DNA of 64,000 nucleotides from Palleronia marisminoris (GTDB lineage Bacteria > Pseudomonadota > Alphaproteobacteria > Rhodobacterales > Rhodobacteraceae): positions 179,158 to 243,157 of the forward strand of contig NZ_FWFV01000006.1 of NCBI RefSeq assembly GCF_900172315.1, in the 5' to 3' direction. The notes under the pieces are model-generated. The model saw only the letters and a program-made list of their open reading frames with translations, ran no database searches and was not told the DNA's origin. A program made the position numbers and the translations under genes. This document shows, in pieces, positions 1-8,263 of this stretch (its first letter is position 1; each line of letters starts with the position of its first letter).

Positions 1-781
1 GCTGATCTCGCTTGCCATCGGGATGATCGGCGTCCTGGCCGCGCGCAGCCTGGACCGGCTGGTCGCCTTCGCCGTGGTCGGATCCATGGGCATGGTGATG
101 ACCGCGATCGGCCTGATGAGCGAGGCGGGCCTGACGGCCGCGCTCTACTACGTCGCCCATTCCACCTTCGCGACGGCGGCTCTGTTCCTTCTGGTCGACA
201 TCGTCGGGCAACGCCGCGGCGCCGGAGCGCGGATCGAGGGGGGCGCGCCCATGGTCGGGGGGCCGCTGCTGGGGGGACTGTTCTTCGCCTCGGCGATCGC
301 CATGGCCGGCCTGCCGCCACTGTCGGGGTTCCTCGGCAAGCTGCTGATCCTCGACGCGGCCTATGACAGCACCTTGATCGCCTGGATCTGGACGGTCGTC
401 CTGGGCTCGTCCCTCGTGGCGGTGGTGGGCTTCGCGCGCGCAGGCTCGACGGTGTTCTGGAAGCCGCAGCAGGTGGCGAAGGGGATGGACGACCTCGAGG
501 CCGAGCAACACATTTCGGAAGCCGACCGCGACAGCCGGGGGAAGTCGGCCCCGGCGCTGCCGGTGGTCGCAGTAGGTGGGTTCGTCGCGTTGCTGGCGGC
601 GCAGACGATCTTTGCCGGCCCGATGACCGACTACATGCGCGCGACTGTGGATCAGTTGATGCGGCCCGGCGCCTATGTCTCGACCGTGCTCGACACGCCG
701 GGCAAGGAGATCAGCTACGGCCACTACGAGGACGAGGCGGGCTACGACGAGTCGGGCTCCAGCGAGGAGGGCGGACACTGA
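1..781 (+). CDS. mrpD: Mrp/Pha antiporter subunit D, 3' part
   Basis: This is the C-terminal part of the proton-translocating membrane subunit D of a multi-subunit cation/proton antiporter, related to NuoL/M/N of complex I. The reading frame is open from base 2, so the start lies outside the window; about 259 codons are present against roughly 500 for the family. Hydrophobic helices carry the typical GLPPLSGFLGK turn near base 312 and a polar tail rich in Glu and Gly ends the protein. The stop overlaps the start of the next gene (TGATG), and the D-E-F-G order that follows makes the assignment firm. The Rhizobium name would be phaD. Confidence 0.93.
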   Translation, partial: LISLAIGMIGVLAARSLDRLVAFAVVGSMGMVMTAIGLMSEAGLTAALYYVAHSTFATAALFLLVDIVGQRRGAGARIEGGAPMVGGPLLGGLFFASAIAMAGLPPLSGFLGKLLILDAAYDSTLIAWIWTVVLGSSLVAVVGFARAGSTVFWKPQQVAKGMDDLEAEQHISEADRDSRGKSAPALPVVAVGGFVALLAAQTIFAGPMTDYMRATVDQLMRPGAYVSTVLDTPGKEISYGHYEDEAGYDESGSSEEGGH

Positions 782-1281
782 TGCTTGGACTGGGCAAACG
801 ACTTCTGCCGCATCCGGCGCTGTCGCTTCTTCTGGCCGTGGTGTGGTGCCTTCTGACCAACTCGCTGACCGTCGGCACCCTGGTCATGGCCGTGATCCTC
901 GGGCTCGTGGTGCCGGCCCTGACCGCGCCCTACTGGCCCCACCGTCCATCGACGCCCAAGCTGTTCAGGCTGACGAGCTATATCATCCTGGTGATCTGGG
1001 ACATCGTGGTGGCGAACGCGCGGGTCGCCTTCATCGTGCTGTTCCGCAGCAATGCGAGCATGCGGTCGGAATGGCTGGTCATCCCGTTGGAGCTGAAGAC
1101 GCCCGAGGCGATCACGATCCTGGCCGGCACGATCACGCTGACGCCGGGCACGGTCTCGGCGGACCTGGCGGATGACGGGCGCTGCCTTCTGGTGCACGCG
1201 CTCGACAGCGCGGACCCCGCGGCGGACGTCCGCGACATCAAGGAGCGTTACGAACGCCGACTGAAGGAGATCTTCGAATGA
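781..1281 (+). CDS. mrpE: Mrp/Pha antiporter subunit E
   Basis: Small membrane subunit of the Mrp/Pha monovalent cation/H+ antiporter, 166 residues, the usual family length. The first 65 residues hold two hydrophobic helices, followed by a cytoplasmic domain with the family pattern LKTPEAITILAGTITLTPGT around residues 101-120. ATG overlaps the mrpD stop by one base, with a GGAGG about 11 bases upstream, and its own stop is overlapped by mrpF (ATGA). Translational coupling fits the fixed stoichiometry of the complex. Confidence 0.93.
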   Translation: MLGLGKRLLPHPALSLLLAVVWCLLTNSLTVGTLVMAVILGLVVPALTAPYWPHRPSTPKLFRLTSYIILVIWDIVVANARVAFIVLFRSNASMRSEWLVIPLELKTPEAITILAGTITLTPGTVSADLADDGRCLLVHALDSADPAADVRDIKERYERRLKEIFE

Positions 1282-1565
1282 TCGCCCTGACCTCCATGAC
1301 CGATATCGGGCTGCTCATCGCCTTCGGCTCGCTCAGCCTCGCGCAACTGCTGGCGATGATCCGGCTGGTGATCGGCCCCTGTGCCGGCGACCGCATCCTC
1401 GCCCTCGACACCATGACCGTGAACGCGATCGCGCTGATCGTGCTTCTCGGCATGGCCGGCGAGACAAGGCTGTATCTCGAGGGGGCGCTGATCTTCGCCA
1501 TGCTCGGCTTCGTCGCGACGGTCGCCTATGCGCGCTTCGTTCTGAGGGGGGACATCATCGAATGA
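1278..1565 (+). CDS. mrpF: Mrp/Pha antiporter subunit F
   Basis: Small three-helix membrane subunit of the antiporter, 95 residues. The conserved MRPF core is visible as RLVIGPCAGDRILALDTMTVN (residues about 31-51), a stretch containing the conserved Asp residues between helices 1 and 2. It overlaps mrpE and mrpG by ATGA junctions, so it is translated as part of the same operon. Members of this family can transport bile acids or act only within the complex; here the operon context favours the complex. Confidence 0.93.
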   Translation: MIALTSMTDIGLLIAFGSLSLAQLLAMIRLVIGPCAGDRILALDTMTVNAIALIVLLGMAGETRLYLEGALIFAMLGFVATVAYARFVLRGDIIE

Positions 1566-1939
1566 TCTGGGACGTCCTGATGACCATCGCCCTGGTGCTG
1601 GGCGCGATCTTCGCGCTGGTGGGCGCGATCGGCCTCGTGAAGCTCGACACGCCGATGAAGCGGCTGCACGCGCCGACGAAGGCGTCGACGATGGGGGTGG
1701 GGTCGCTGCTGCTCGCTTCGATCATCCAGGCCTTCGCACTGGGAGACGGATCGCTGCGCGAGGTGCTGATCATGGCGTTCCTGTTCGTGACGGCGCCGAT
1801 CTCGGCCCACCTCATCTCGAAGGTGAACATGCACCGCGAGAACACCAGGGAAGCGCCCCCGCCGCCGCCGGGCTCTGGCACCTGGGCGGTCTACGACACG
1901 AACGAGGCGGATGTGGGCGACCCGGGCCAGCACGGCTAG
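1562..1939 (+). CDS. mrpG: Mrp/Pha antiporter subunit G
   Basis: Last subunit of the antiporter operon, 125 residues. Three hydrophobic helices are followed by a proline-rich hydrophilic tail (PPPPPG near residue 100). The GLVKLDTPMKRLHAPTKAST motif (about residues 24-43) is diagnostic for MrpG/PhaG. The TAG stop lies inside the palindrome CTAG, which also supplies the stop of the convergent kinase gene, leaving no intergenic space and no room for a terminator between the two operons. Confidence 0.93.
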   Translation: MIWDVLMTIALVLGAIFALVGAIGLVKLDTPMKRLHAPTKASTMGVGSLLLASIIQAFALGDGSLREVLIMAFLFVTAPISAHLISKVNMHRENTREAPPPPPGSGTWAVYDTNEADVGDPGQHG

Positions 1940-2844
1940 AGCAGGCGGTCGATCTCGTCCCGCGTCGGCATCGAGGGCGCGGCCCCGGCGCGGGTGACCG
2001 ACAGGGCGGCGGTGGCGGTGGCGACCCGCAACGCCCGTTCGATGGGCTGACCTTCGGCCAAGGCCGCGGCGAGCCCGCCGTTGAACGCGTCGCCGGCCCC
2101 CGTCGTCTCGACCACGGGTCCGGCGTTCAGCGCGGGGATGTGCAGCACCGTGTCGCCATCGTGGTAGAGTGCGCCGGCCTCACCCAGCGTCACGATCACC
2201 GCGCCAGCGCCCCGCGCGCGAAGTCTTGCAGCAGCGGCTTCGGCATCGGTGGGGCCGGCCACGGACATGCCAGTCAGAAGCGCAGCCTCGCTTTCGTTCG
2301 GCGTGATCAGGTCGCAGAGCGCCAGCATCTCGTCCGGGATGTCGGCGGCGGGGGCGGGGTTCAGCACGGTACGGACCCCGGCGGCGCGGGCGATCTCAAG
2401 TCCCCGCTGCGCCGCATCGCGCGGCTGTTCCAACTGTGTGACGAAGACGCGCGCCCCGCCGATCGTCGGCGCCCAGCGGTCGAGGTCGGCGGGCGTGATC
2501 GTCCCCGCGGCGCCGGGCGTCACGATGATCGCGTTGTCGCCGGATTCGGCGTCCACGAAGATGAAGGCCGCTCCGGTGGGGTCGTCTGTCTCGTCCCCGG
2601 CGAAGGCGACGCCGGCCTCGTCCCATGTGCGACGGGCGAGCGCGCCGAACGTGTCGCGCCCGATCTTGCTGAGGAACGCCACGTCGCCCCCGGCCCGCGC
2701 CGCCGCGACCGACTGGTTCGAGCCCTTGCCCCCCGCGTTCAGCGCGAATCCTTCGCCCATCACGGTCTCGCCGATTTGGGGCAGACGGCGGGCGCGATAG
2801 GCGGTGTCGGCGGCAAAGATGCCGAGGATGACGATGTCGGCCAT
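1936..2844 (-). CDS. rbsK: PfkB-family carbohydrate kinase, ribokinase type
   Basis: ATP-dependent cytoplasmic sugar kinase of the PfkB family, probably phosphorylating D-ribose at O5. The N-terminal sugar-binding signature NAGGKGSNQ is at residues 36-44 and the C-terminal signature GAGDAF at 249-254, with Asp252 as catalytic base. I chose ATG 2844 because a GCAGGAGGACCC ribosome-binding site precedes it, giving 302 residues, a normal length; an upstream in-frame ATG at 2874 would add ten unlikely residues. No ribose transporter or rbsD lies next to it, so another pentose or nucleoside-derived sugar is possible. Confidence 0.82.
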   Translation of the reverse strand: MADIVILGIFAADTAYRARRLPQIGETVMGEGFALNAGGKGSNQSVAAARAGGDVAFLSKIGRDTFGALARRTWDEAGVAFAGDETDDPTGAAFIFVDAESGDNAIIVTPGAAGTITPADLDRWAPTIGGARVFVTQLEQPRDAAQRGLEIARAAGVRTVLNPAPAADIPDEMLALCDLITPNESEAALLTGMSVAGPTDAEAAAARLRARGAGAVIVTLGEAGALYHDGDTVLHIPALNAGPVVETTGAGDAFNGGLAAALAEGQPIERALRVATATAALSVTRAGAAPSMPTRDEIDRLL

Positions 2845-2910
2845 GGGTCCTCCTGCAGGATGGGGCCGCGCCATCCTGCCTGCTCGCGGCCCCTTGCGAA
2901 AGCCCCGCCG

Positions 2911-3867
2911 TCAGGCCGGCGTGCGGAGCGTGCCGTGGGCCAGAGCCAGCTTCTCGCGCACGCCGCGGGTCAGCACGAACGGGTAGAGATCGGGAAGATC
3001 CACGGCCCGGTTCACGTGGTTCACGGCGATCGAAACCTGGACCGCCCGATTCAGGACGGCCTCGGTGTCGGTCTGTGCATAGGCGTCGTAACCGTCCGTC
3101 TCGACGCCGGGCAGGGTCAGCGCGACGGCCATCGCACTGTCGAGCACATCGACGAGGTGCAAAAGATGTGCGACCGTCTCGGCCCAATCCTCGTGCGGGT
3201 GCATCGTCGCGTAGTCCGAGATGTAGTTGTCGTCGGCGGTCCTGGGGTTCTTGTAGTGCCTCTTCAGCGCCTCGCCGTAATCGGCGCGTTCGTCGCCGAA
3301 GAGCTGCCGGAAGGCGGTGACGAAGCCTGCGTCGCGCGACAGGCGAAGATGCAGAAAATGCGCCATCTCGTGGCGCATGTGGCCCAGCATGGTTCGGTAG
3401 AGCTCGCCCAGCTCGGCGCGGCGCTCGGCGCGCACGGCTTCGTCGCTTTCGGTTACGTTGATCGTGATCGTGCCGTTGGCGTGGCCCATGGTGACGTTGG
3501 CCTCGCCTTTCGACGTCTGCTCGGACAACAGCCGGAACACCGGTCTTTCGCCGTGATCCTCCGGGCCGAACCAGCCCCAGCGCGCCAGGTTGGCCAGCAT
3601 CCACCGCTTGGCATTCTCGGTCATGCGCCAATGGCCGAGGTTTTCCGGCGCGCCGAGGTCAGGCACGGTGCGGGTCATCGCGCATGACCGGCAGAGCTTA
3701 TCGTCTGCCACCCAATTGCAACTGATCCGGTCGCGATTGGCGCAGGTGTTCACGGCGATGCGCATGGCCTGGGCATCAGGGTCGAAGGCGACCTCTTGCC
3801 CGCAGGCGCACCGGGTGTTGTGGAAATAGACTGGCCGTTCGCAGACGGGACAGCGGAAAACTTGCAC
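2911..3867 (-). CDS. Putative zinc-binding metallopeptidase (COG4307 type)
   Basis: The protein opens with a zinc-ribbon-like segment (CPVC at 6-9, then CAC about ten residues later) and further Cys pairs near residues 50-75. In the middle it has HEMAH, a gluzincin-like HExxH site, within RHEMAHFLHLRL. This matches from memory the family annotated as putative zinc-binding metallopeptidase; no substrate is known to me. The GTG start at 3867 is chosen because GGAG lies eight bases upstream and because the Cys motif then begins at residue 6, giving 318 residues. Gene neighbours give no functional hint. Confidence 0.75.
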   Translation of the reverse strand: MQVFRCPVCERPVYFHNTRCACGQEVAFDPDAQAMRIAVNTCANRDRISCNWVADDKLCRSCAMTRTVPDLGAPENLGHWRMTENAKRWMLANLARWGWFGPEDHGERPVFRLLSEQTSKGEANVTMGHANGTITINVTESDEAVRAERRAELGELYRTMLGHMRHEMAHFLHLRLSRDAGFVTAFRQLFGDERADYGEALKRHYKNPRTADDNYISDYATMHPHEDWAETVAHLLHLVDVLDSAMAVALTLPGVETDGYDAYAQTDTEAVLNRAVQVSIAVNHVNRAVDLPDLYPFVLTRGVREKLALAHGTLRTPA

Positions 3868-3902
3868 GGGGAGAACTCCAGCGGGGCGACGGGCGGTCAA
3901 CT

Positions 3903-3936
3903 GAAGCACCGCGCAGGGGTTCCAGCGCGGTGCTTC
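3903..3936 (-). terminator. 12-bp perfect inverted repeat downstream of the PBP1A gene
   Basis: GAAGCACCGCGC (3903-3914), ten-base loop, GCGCGGTGCTTC (3925-3936): a perfect, GC-rich stem between the end of the PBP1A gene and the start of the metallopeptidase gene, both on the minus strand. There is no T-tract, so it may act as an mRNA 3'-end stabiliser or a Rho-assisted terminator rather than a classic intrinsic terminator. Confidence 0.55.
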
Positions 3937-3964
3937 ATATCACGGCAGAGTGCGCGCTTCGCGG

Positions 3965-6175
3965 TCAGTTGCCGAAGATGCTGAGCACGTCGTTGATGAT
4001 CTGCTCGGCCACGTTTGCCGGTCTCGCCGGCTGCTGTGTCTGCGGCGCCGGCCCGATCAGGCGGTCGTTCTCGGATCGGGCGATCTCGGCTCCGCCTTCG
4101 TATTGGGGTGCAGGGGTGGCTTCGGGCTGCGCAACCTGCTGGGCCGGGGCGGGGTCGCGCATCGGCAACTGTTCCACGGGCAGCCCTTCATGGACCCGCA
4201 CCATCGTCTCGCGCCAGATGTCGGCCGGGAGTCCGCCGCCGGTCACGCCGGTCAGGGGGGTGTTGTCGTCGTAGCCCATCCAGACGCCGGTGACGTATTC
4301 CGCGGTGAAGCCCAGGAACCAGGCATCGCGGGCGGCCTGGGTCGTGCCGGTCTTGCCCGCCGCGGGGCGTGCACCCAGGTCGGCACGCGATCCGGTGCCG
4401 CCCTCGATCACCTTGTTCATCATGTAGACCAGCTCTTCCGCCGCCTCCTGACTGATCACCCGTTCGCCCAGCCCGCCTTCCTGGCCCAGAAGCACCTCGC
4501 CCTCACCCTGCAGGCGCAGGTCCCGGATCCCGTAGGGCTCGACCGAGGTGCCGCCGTTGAGGATGCCGGCATAGGCACCGGTCATCTCGATCAAGGTCGA
4601 TTCCGACACGCCGAGCGCCAGGGACGGACCGGCGGCGAGGTCGCTGTCGATCCCGAAATCCGCGGCGACGCGGCGCACGTTGTCCCTGCCGACCGCTTCG
4701 CTGACCTTCACCGTCGGAATGTTGAGCGAGTTCTGCAACGCTTCGGTCAGCGTGACCGGCCCGCGAAAGCGCCGGTCGTAATTCTCGGGGGACCAGGTGC
4801 CCGAGCCGGGGATGTTCATCGTCAGCGGCTCGTCCGTCACCGTGTCGTTCGGTGAGTAGCCCAGTTCCAGCGCGGTGGCGAAGACGAAGGGCTTGAAGGC
4901 CGAGCCCGTCTGCCGCTTGGCCATGATCGCCCGGTTGAACTGGCCCGCGACGCCCTTGAACTTGCGCCCGCCGACCATGGCGCGCACCGCGCCGTCCGCC
5001 GACATGACCACGATGGCCGCCTGCGCCTGCGAATCGGGGGCGACCTTGTTTTCGAACACGTAGCTCAGCGCGTTTTCGGCCGCCGTCTGGATGCGCGAAT
5101 CGAAGGTGGTGCGCATGATGACGTCCTCGGTCGTCTTGCGCGACAGGAAGTCGGGCGCGGCGCTCATCACCCAGTCGGCGAAGTAGCCGCCGGCGCGGGC
5201 TTCGGCGGCGGCCGACAGTTCAGCCGGGTTGTCGCGGGCGAACTGCGCCTCGGCGGCGGTCAGGTAGTTCTGCTGCTCCATCAGGTTGATGACTGTCGCG
5301 GCGCGGTTGCGGCTGCGCTCGAGGTCGGCGGTCGGGGCGTAGCGGGTGGGCGCGACGAGAAGGCCGGCGAGCATGGCGGCCTCGGCCGGGTCGACCTCGT
5401 TCGCGGACTTGCCGAAATAGCGCTGCGCGGCGGCCTCGAACCCGCGCGAACCGGCACCGAGGAAGGCGCGGTTCATGTAGATCGTGAGGATCTCGTCCTT
5501 GGAGTACTTGGCCTCCATGGCCAGCGCGTAGACGCCTTCCTTGATCTTGCGCCACAGGGTCGTCTCGCGGCAGTCGGACTCGTAGGCGGTCTCGTTCTCC
5601 CACACGTCGGGATCGTAGGGCGTGCCGAGGCACAGAAGCTTGGCCGTCTGCTGCGTAATGGTTGATCCGCCATGGCCCGACAGCGGGCCGCGCCCTTCCT
5701 GCAAGTTGATCTTTACCGCCGAGGCGATGCCCACCGGATCGACGCCCGGATGCATCCGGAAGCGGCGGTCCTCGGTCGCGACGATGGCGTCGCGCAGGTA
5801 GGGCGAGACGGTGGCGGTGGTGATCTGGCCGCCGAACTGCTCGCCGCGCCACGCGAAGATCTCGCCGTAGCGGTCAAGGAGCGTGACCGATCCTTGCGAG
5901 CGGCCGTCGAGAATCGCCTGGGGGGGCGGCAGGGTCGTATAGACGTAGCCCACGCCCAGCCCCAGGATCAGCGCCATCACCAGCGCGCCGCGCCATGCGA
6001 GGCGGAAGACGATCCTGAAGACCAGCCGGAACGGCCACAACAGCCACCCGATCGGTCCGCGGGGGGCGGTGCGTCTGCGCGCGCGGGTGTTCGCGCTTTT
6101 CGGCTTCGACGTGCGTCCGTTGGTCTTCTTTTTCGGTGTCGATCGTCTGGACGCGGTCAGCGGGGTTCGTGCCAT
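3965..6175 (-). CDS. mrcA: Penicillin-binding protein 1A, bifunctional
   Basis: Class A penicillin-binding protein that polymerises lipid II glycan strands and cross-links the peptides in the periplasm. A basic, Lys/Arg/Thr-rich cytoplasmic tail of about 45 residues precedes one membrane anchor. The glycosyltransferase domain shows the catalytic motif ATEDRRFRMHPG; the transpeptidase domain shows SAFK (SxxK), SLN and KTGTT. The C-terminus is Pro/Gln/Ala-rich. ATG 6175 gives 736 residues; an in-frame ATG 32 codons upstream would add a tail without family resemblance. The start is divergent from glnK with a 273-bp shared upstream region. Confidence 0.93.
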   Translation of the reverse strand: MARTPLTASRRSTPKKKTNGRTSKPKSANTRARRRTAPRGPIGWLLWPFRLVFRIVFRLAWRGALVMALILGLGVGYVYTTLPPPQAILDGRSQGSVTLLDRYGEIFAWRGEQFGGQITTATVSPYLRDAIVATEDRRFRMHPGVDPVGIASAVKINLQEGRGPLSGHGGSTITQQTAKLLCLGTPYDPDVWENETAYESDCRETTLWRKIKEGVYALAMEAKYSKDEILTIYMNRAFLGAGSRGFEAAAQRYFGKSANEVDPAEAAMLAGLLVAPTRYAPTADLERSRNRAATVINLMEQQNYLTAAEAQFARDNPAELSAAAEARAGGYFADWVMSAAPDFLSRKTTEDVIMRTTFDSRIQTAAENALSYVFENKVAPDSQAQAAIVVMSADGAVRAMVGGRKFKGVAGQFNRAIMAKRQTGSAFKPFVFATALELGYSPNDTVTDEPLTMNIPGSGTWSPENYDRRFRGPVTLTEALQNSLNIPTVKVSEAVGRDNVRRVAADFGIDSDLAAGPSLALGVSESTLIEMTGAYAGILNGGTSVEPYGIRDLRLQGEGEVLLGQEGGLGERVISQEAAEELVYMMNKVIEGGTGSRADLGARPAAGKTGTTQAARDAWFLGFTAEYVTGVWMGYDDNTPLTGVTGGGLPADIWRETMVRVHEGLPVEQLPMRDPAPAQQVAQPEATPAPQYEGGAEIARSENDRLIGPAPQTQQPARPANVAEQIINDVLSIFGN

Positions 6176-6303
6176 GGCCAGCGGCCCCTTGGTGTTCGTT
6201 CTGCTCTGCAGCGGATCATACAGGCTTGCGATGCGACAGAGAACCTGCGGTCGCGCGTTTGTCAGACTCATGGTTGCCTATTTATCGGGCGCAGGCGTCC
6301 ATT

Positions 6304-6320
6304 TGCGCATAAATTGTGCA
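6304..6320 (+). promoter_or_regulatory. Candidate NtrC-binding site upstream of glnK-amtB
   Basis: TGCGCATAAATTGTGCA is an imperfect 17-bp palindrome that matches the classical NtrC site TGCACCAAAATGGTGCA at 13 of 17 positions by eye. It lies about 130 bp before the GTG of glnK, in the region shared with the divergent PBP1A gene. I did not find a convincing sigma-54 -24/-12 element after it; in Rhodobacter capsulatus NtrC is known to activate sigma-70 promoters, so this does not exclude function. Confidence 0.6.
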
Positions 6321-6448
6321 ACTGCCGTGTTTTTGCCCCCCGTTTCGGAACGGCTGAACTTGTGAACGCCGCGCGCAGGCGGGTTCCTCGCTGCCAAGGC
6401 CCGCTGTTCGGGCGGCCGTAACAAGACGCGACAAGGGGTGACAGGAAC

Positions 6449-6787
6449 GTGAAACTCATCATCGCAGCGATCAAGCCGTTCAAGCTCGAGGAGGTGCGCG
6501 AGGCGCTCACCTCCATCGGCGTGCGCGGCATGATGGTGACCGAGATCAAGGGCTTCGGCTCTCAGTCGGGACACACCGAAATCTACCGCGGCGCGGAATA
6601 TGCCGTGAATTTCGTGCCCAAGATCAAGCTCGAGATCGTGGTGACGTCGGACATGGCCGACCAGGTCGTCGAGACGATCGTGAAGACCGCCAAGACCGAC
6701 AAGATCGGCGACGGCAAGGTGTTCGTCCTCGACGTCGCGAGCGCGACGCGCGTGCGCACGGGCGAAACCGACGCAGACGCCATCTGA
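6449..6787 (+). CDS. glnK: PII nitrogen regulatory protein, GlnK type
   Basis: PII signal protein of 112 residues that senses ATP/ADP and 2-oxoglutarate, is uridylylated at Tyr51 under nitrogen limitation and blocks the ammonium channel when unmodified. The T-loop YRGAEY contains Tyr51 and the C-terminal signature TGETDADAI is intact. Start is GTG with AGGA six bases upstream. It sits 30 bp before amtB, which is the standard reason to call it GlnK rather than GlnB. A candidate NtrC site lies upstream. Confidence 0.95.
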   Translation: MKLIIAAIKPFKLEEVREALTSIGVRGMMVTEIKGFGSQSGHTEIYRGAEYAVNFVPKIKLEIVVTSDMADQVVETIVKTAKTDKIGDGKVFVLDVASATRVRTGETDADAI

Positions 6788-6817
6788 AGCCAGAAGCCGA
6801 AGGACATCGCAAGAAAG

Positions 6818-8158
6818 ATGACACGTATGAACCGCATTCTCACAACGGCTGCCCTGGCTTTCCTGCCGGTCGCCGCCGTCGCGCAGGAGGCTGCCGAAGC
6901 GGTCGAGGTCGCGCCGACCTTCGACGAGATCGGCCCCTACCTCATGACCACGCTGCTGTTCCTGATCGGCGGCTTCCTGGTCTTCTGGATGGCGGCCGGG
7001 TTCGCCATGCTCGAAGCCGGGCTTGTCCGGTCCAAGAACGTCACCATGCAGCTGATGAAGAACATCGCGCTCTTTTCCATCGCCGCGGTGATGTACTGGC
7101 TGATCGGGTTCAATCTGATGTATCCGGGCGACGGATGGATCGTTTCGGGCTGGGTTGGCACCCTTTTCGCACCCACCGCGCTTGAGCCCGTAGGCCTTTC
7201 CGCAGGTGCCGCATCGTTGGACTATGCCTCGGTCGCGTCGGACTTCTTCTTCCAGCTGATGTTCTGCGCCACCACCGCGTCGATCGTCTCGGGCACCTTG
7301 GCCGAGCGCATCAAGCTGTGGCCCTTCCTGTTCTTCGTCGTGATCCTGACCGGCTTCATCTACCCGATCGAGGCGTCCTGGCAGTGGGGCGGCGGCTGGT
7401 TGTCGGAGATCGGCTTCTCGGACTTCGCCGGCTCGACCCTGGTGCATGCTGCGGGTGGCTTCGCCGCGTTGGCCGGTGCCATCGTCCTCGGCCCCCGGAT
7501 CGGCAAGTACCGTGATGGTCGCACCAATCCCATGCCGGGTTCGAACCTGGCGCTGGCGACGCTGGGCACGTTCATCCTGTGGCTCGGCTGGTTCGGGTTC
7601 AACGGCGGCTCGCAGCTTGCCGCGGGCACCGTGGGCGACATCACCGACGTGGGCCGCATCTTCGCCAACACGAATGCCGCTGCGGCGGGTGGTGCCATCG
7701 CCGCGCTGATCCTGACGCAGGTGATGTACAAGAAGCCGGACCTGACCATGGTGCTGAACGGCGCTCTGGCGGGCCTCGTCTCGATCACGGCCGAGCCCTT
7801 GATGCCCACGCTGGGCGGTGCGACCCTGATCGGTGCCATCGGTGGCGTGATCGTGGTCCTTGCGGTTCCGATGCTTGACCGGATGAAGATCGACGACGTG
7901 GTCGGCGCCATCCCGGTGCACCTCTTCGCCGGCATCTGGGGCACGCTGGCGGTCCCGCTGTCGAATGACGGCACCAGCTTCGTGACGCAGTTCATCGGCG
8001 TCGCGGCAGTCGGCATCTTCGTCTTCGTCGTCAGCATGATCGTGTGGCTGATCCTGAAGGCGGCCGGCGGTATCCGGGTTTCGGAAGAGGCCGAGATCAC
8101 GGGTCTCGACGTGGCCGAGCTGGGGATGGAGGCCTATCCCGAGTTCTCCAAGGCTTGA
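6818..8158 (+). CDS. amtB: Ammonium transporter
   Basis: Trimeric inner-membrane ammonium channel of 446 residues. A cleavable signal peptide (LAFLPVAAVAQ) precedes about eleven helices. Family landmarks are FCATTASIVSGTLAERI, the first pore His in STLVHAAGG and the second in IPVHLFAGIWGTL, which form the twin-His pore. The ATG at 6818 has an AAGGA about 13 bases upstream; the ATG at 6827 is an alternative. It is controlled by the linked GlnK and followed by a strong terminator. Confidence 0.95.
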   Translation: MTRMNRILTTAALAFLPVAAVAQEAAEAVEVAPTFDEIGPYLMTTLLFLIGGFLVFWMAAGFAMLEAGLVRSKNVTMQLMKNIALFSIAAVMYWLIGFNLMYPGDGWIVSGWVGTLFAPTALEPVGLSAGAASLDYASVASDFFFQLMFCATTASIVSGTLAERIKLWPFLFFVVILTGFIYPIEASWQWGGGWLSEIGFSDFAGSTLVHAAGGFAALAGAIVLGPRIGKYRDGRTNPMPGSNLALATLGTFILWLGWFGFNGGSQLAAGTVGDITDVGRIFANTNAAAAGGAIAALILTQVMYKKPDLTMVLNGALAGLVSITAEPLMPTLGGATLIGAIGGVIVVLAVPMLDRMKIDDVVGAIPVHLFAGIWGTLAVPLSNDGTSFVTQFIGVAAVGIFVFVVSMIVWLILKAAGGIRVSEEAEITGLDVAELGMEAYPEFSKA

Positions 8159-8208
8159 GGATTGCGACCCGGCGGAGGTCTCCTCCCCTTCCGCCGGATT
8201 GCAAAAGG

Positions 8209-8239
8209 AAAGGCCCGGGCAAGATCGCCCGGGCCTTTT
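8209..8239. terminator. Bidirectional intrinsic terminator
   Basis: AAAGGCCCGGGC (8209-8220), loop AAGATC, GCCCGGGCCTTT (8227-8238) followed by T. The 12-bp perfect stem with T-run on the plus strand and A-run on the other side can end both amtB (plus) and the convergent aminotransferase gene (minus, stop at 8264). Confidence 0.92.
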
Positions 8240-8263
8240 CGTGTTCGGAAGCGTGTTCGCTGA

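Noticed and set aside
6322..6340. Possible sigma-54 promoter before glnK (TGCCGTGTTTTTGCC)
   Set aside because: The essential GG of the -24 element is missing and the spacing to GC is one base off.
6278..7921. Open frame of 547 codons on the minus strand across glnK and amtB
   Set aside because: Antisense to two unmistakable genes; no similarity and no ribosome-binding site.
8171..8196. GGCGGA/TCCGCC stem just after amtB
   Set aside because: Short stem with a long loop, directly before a far stronger intrinsic terminator at 8209-8239.
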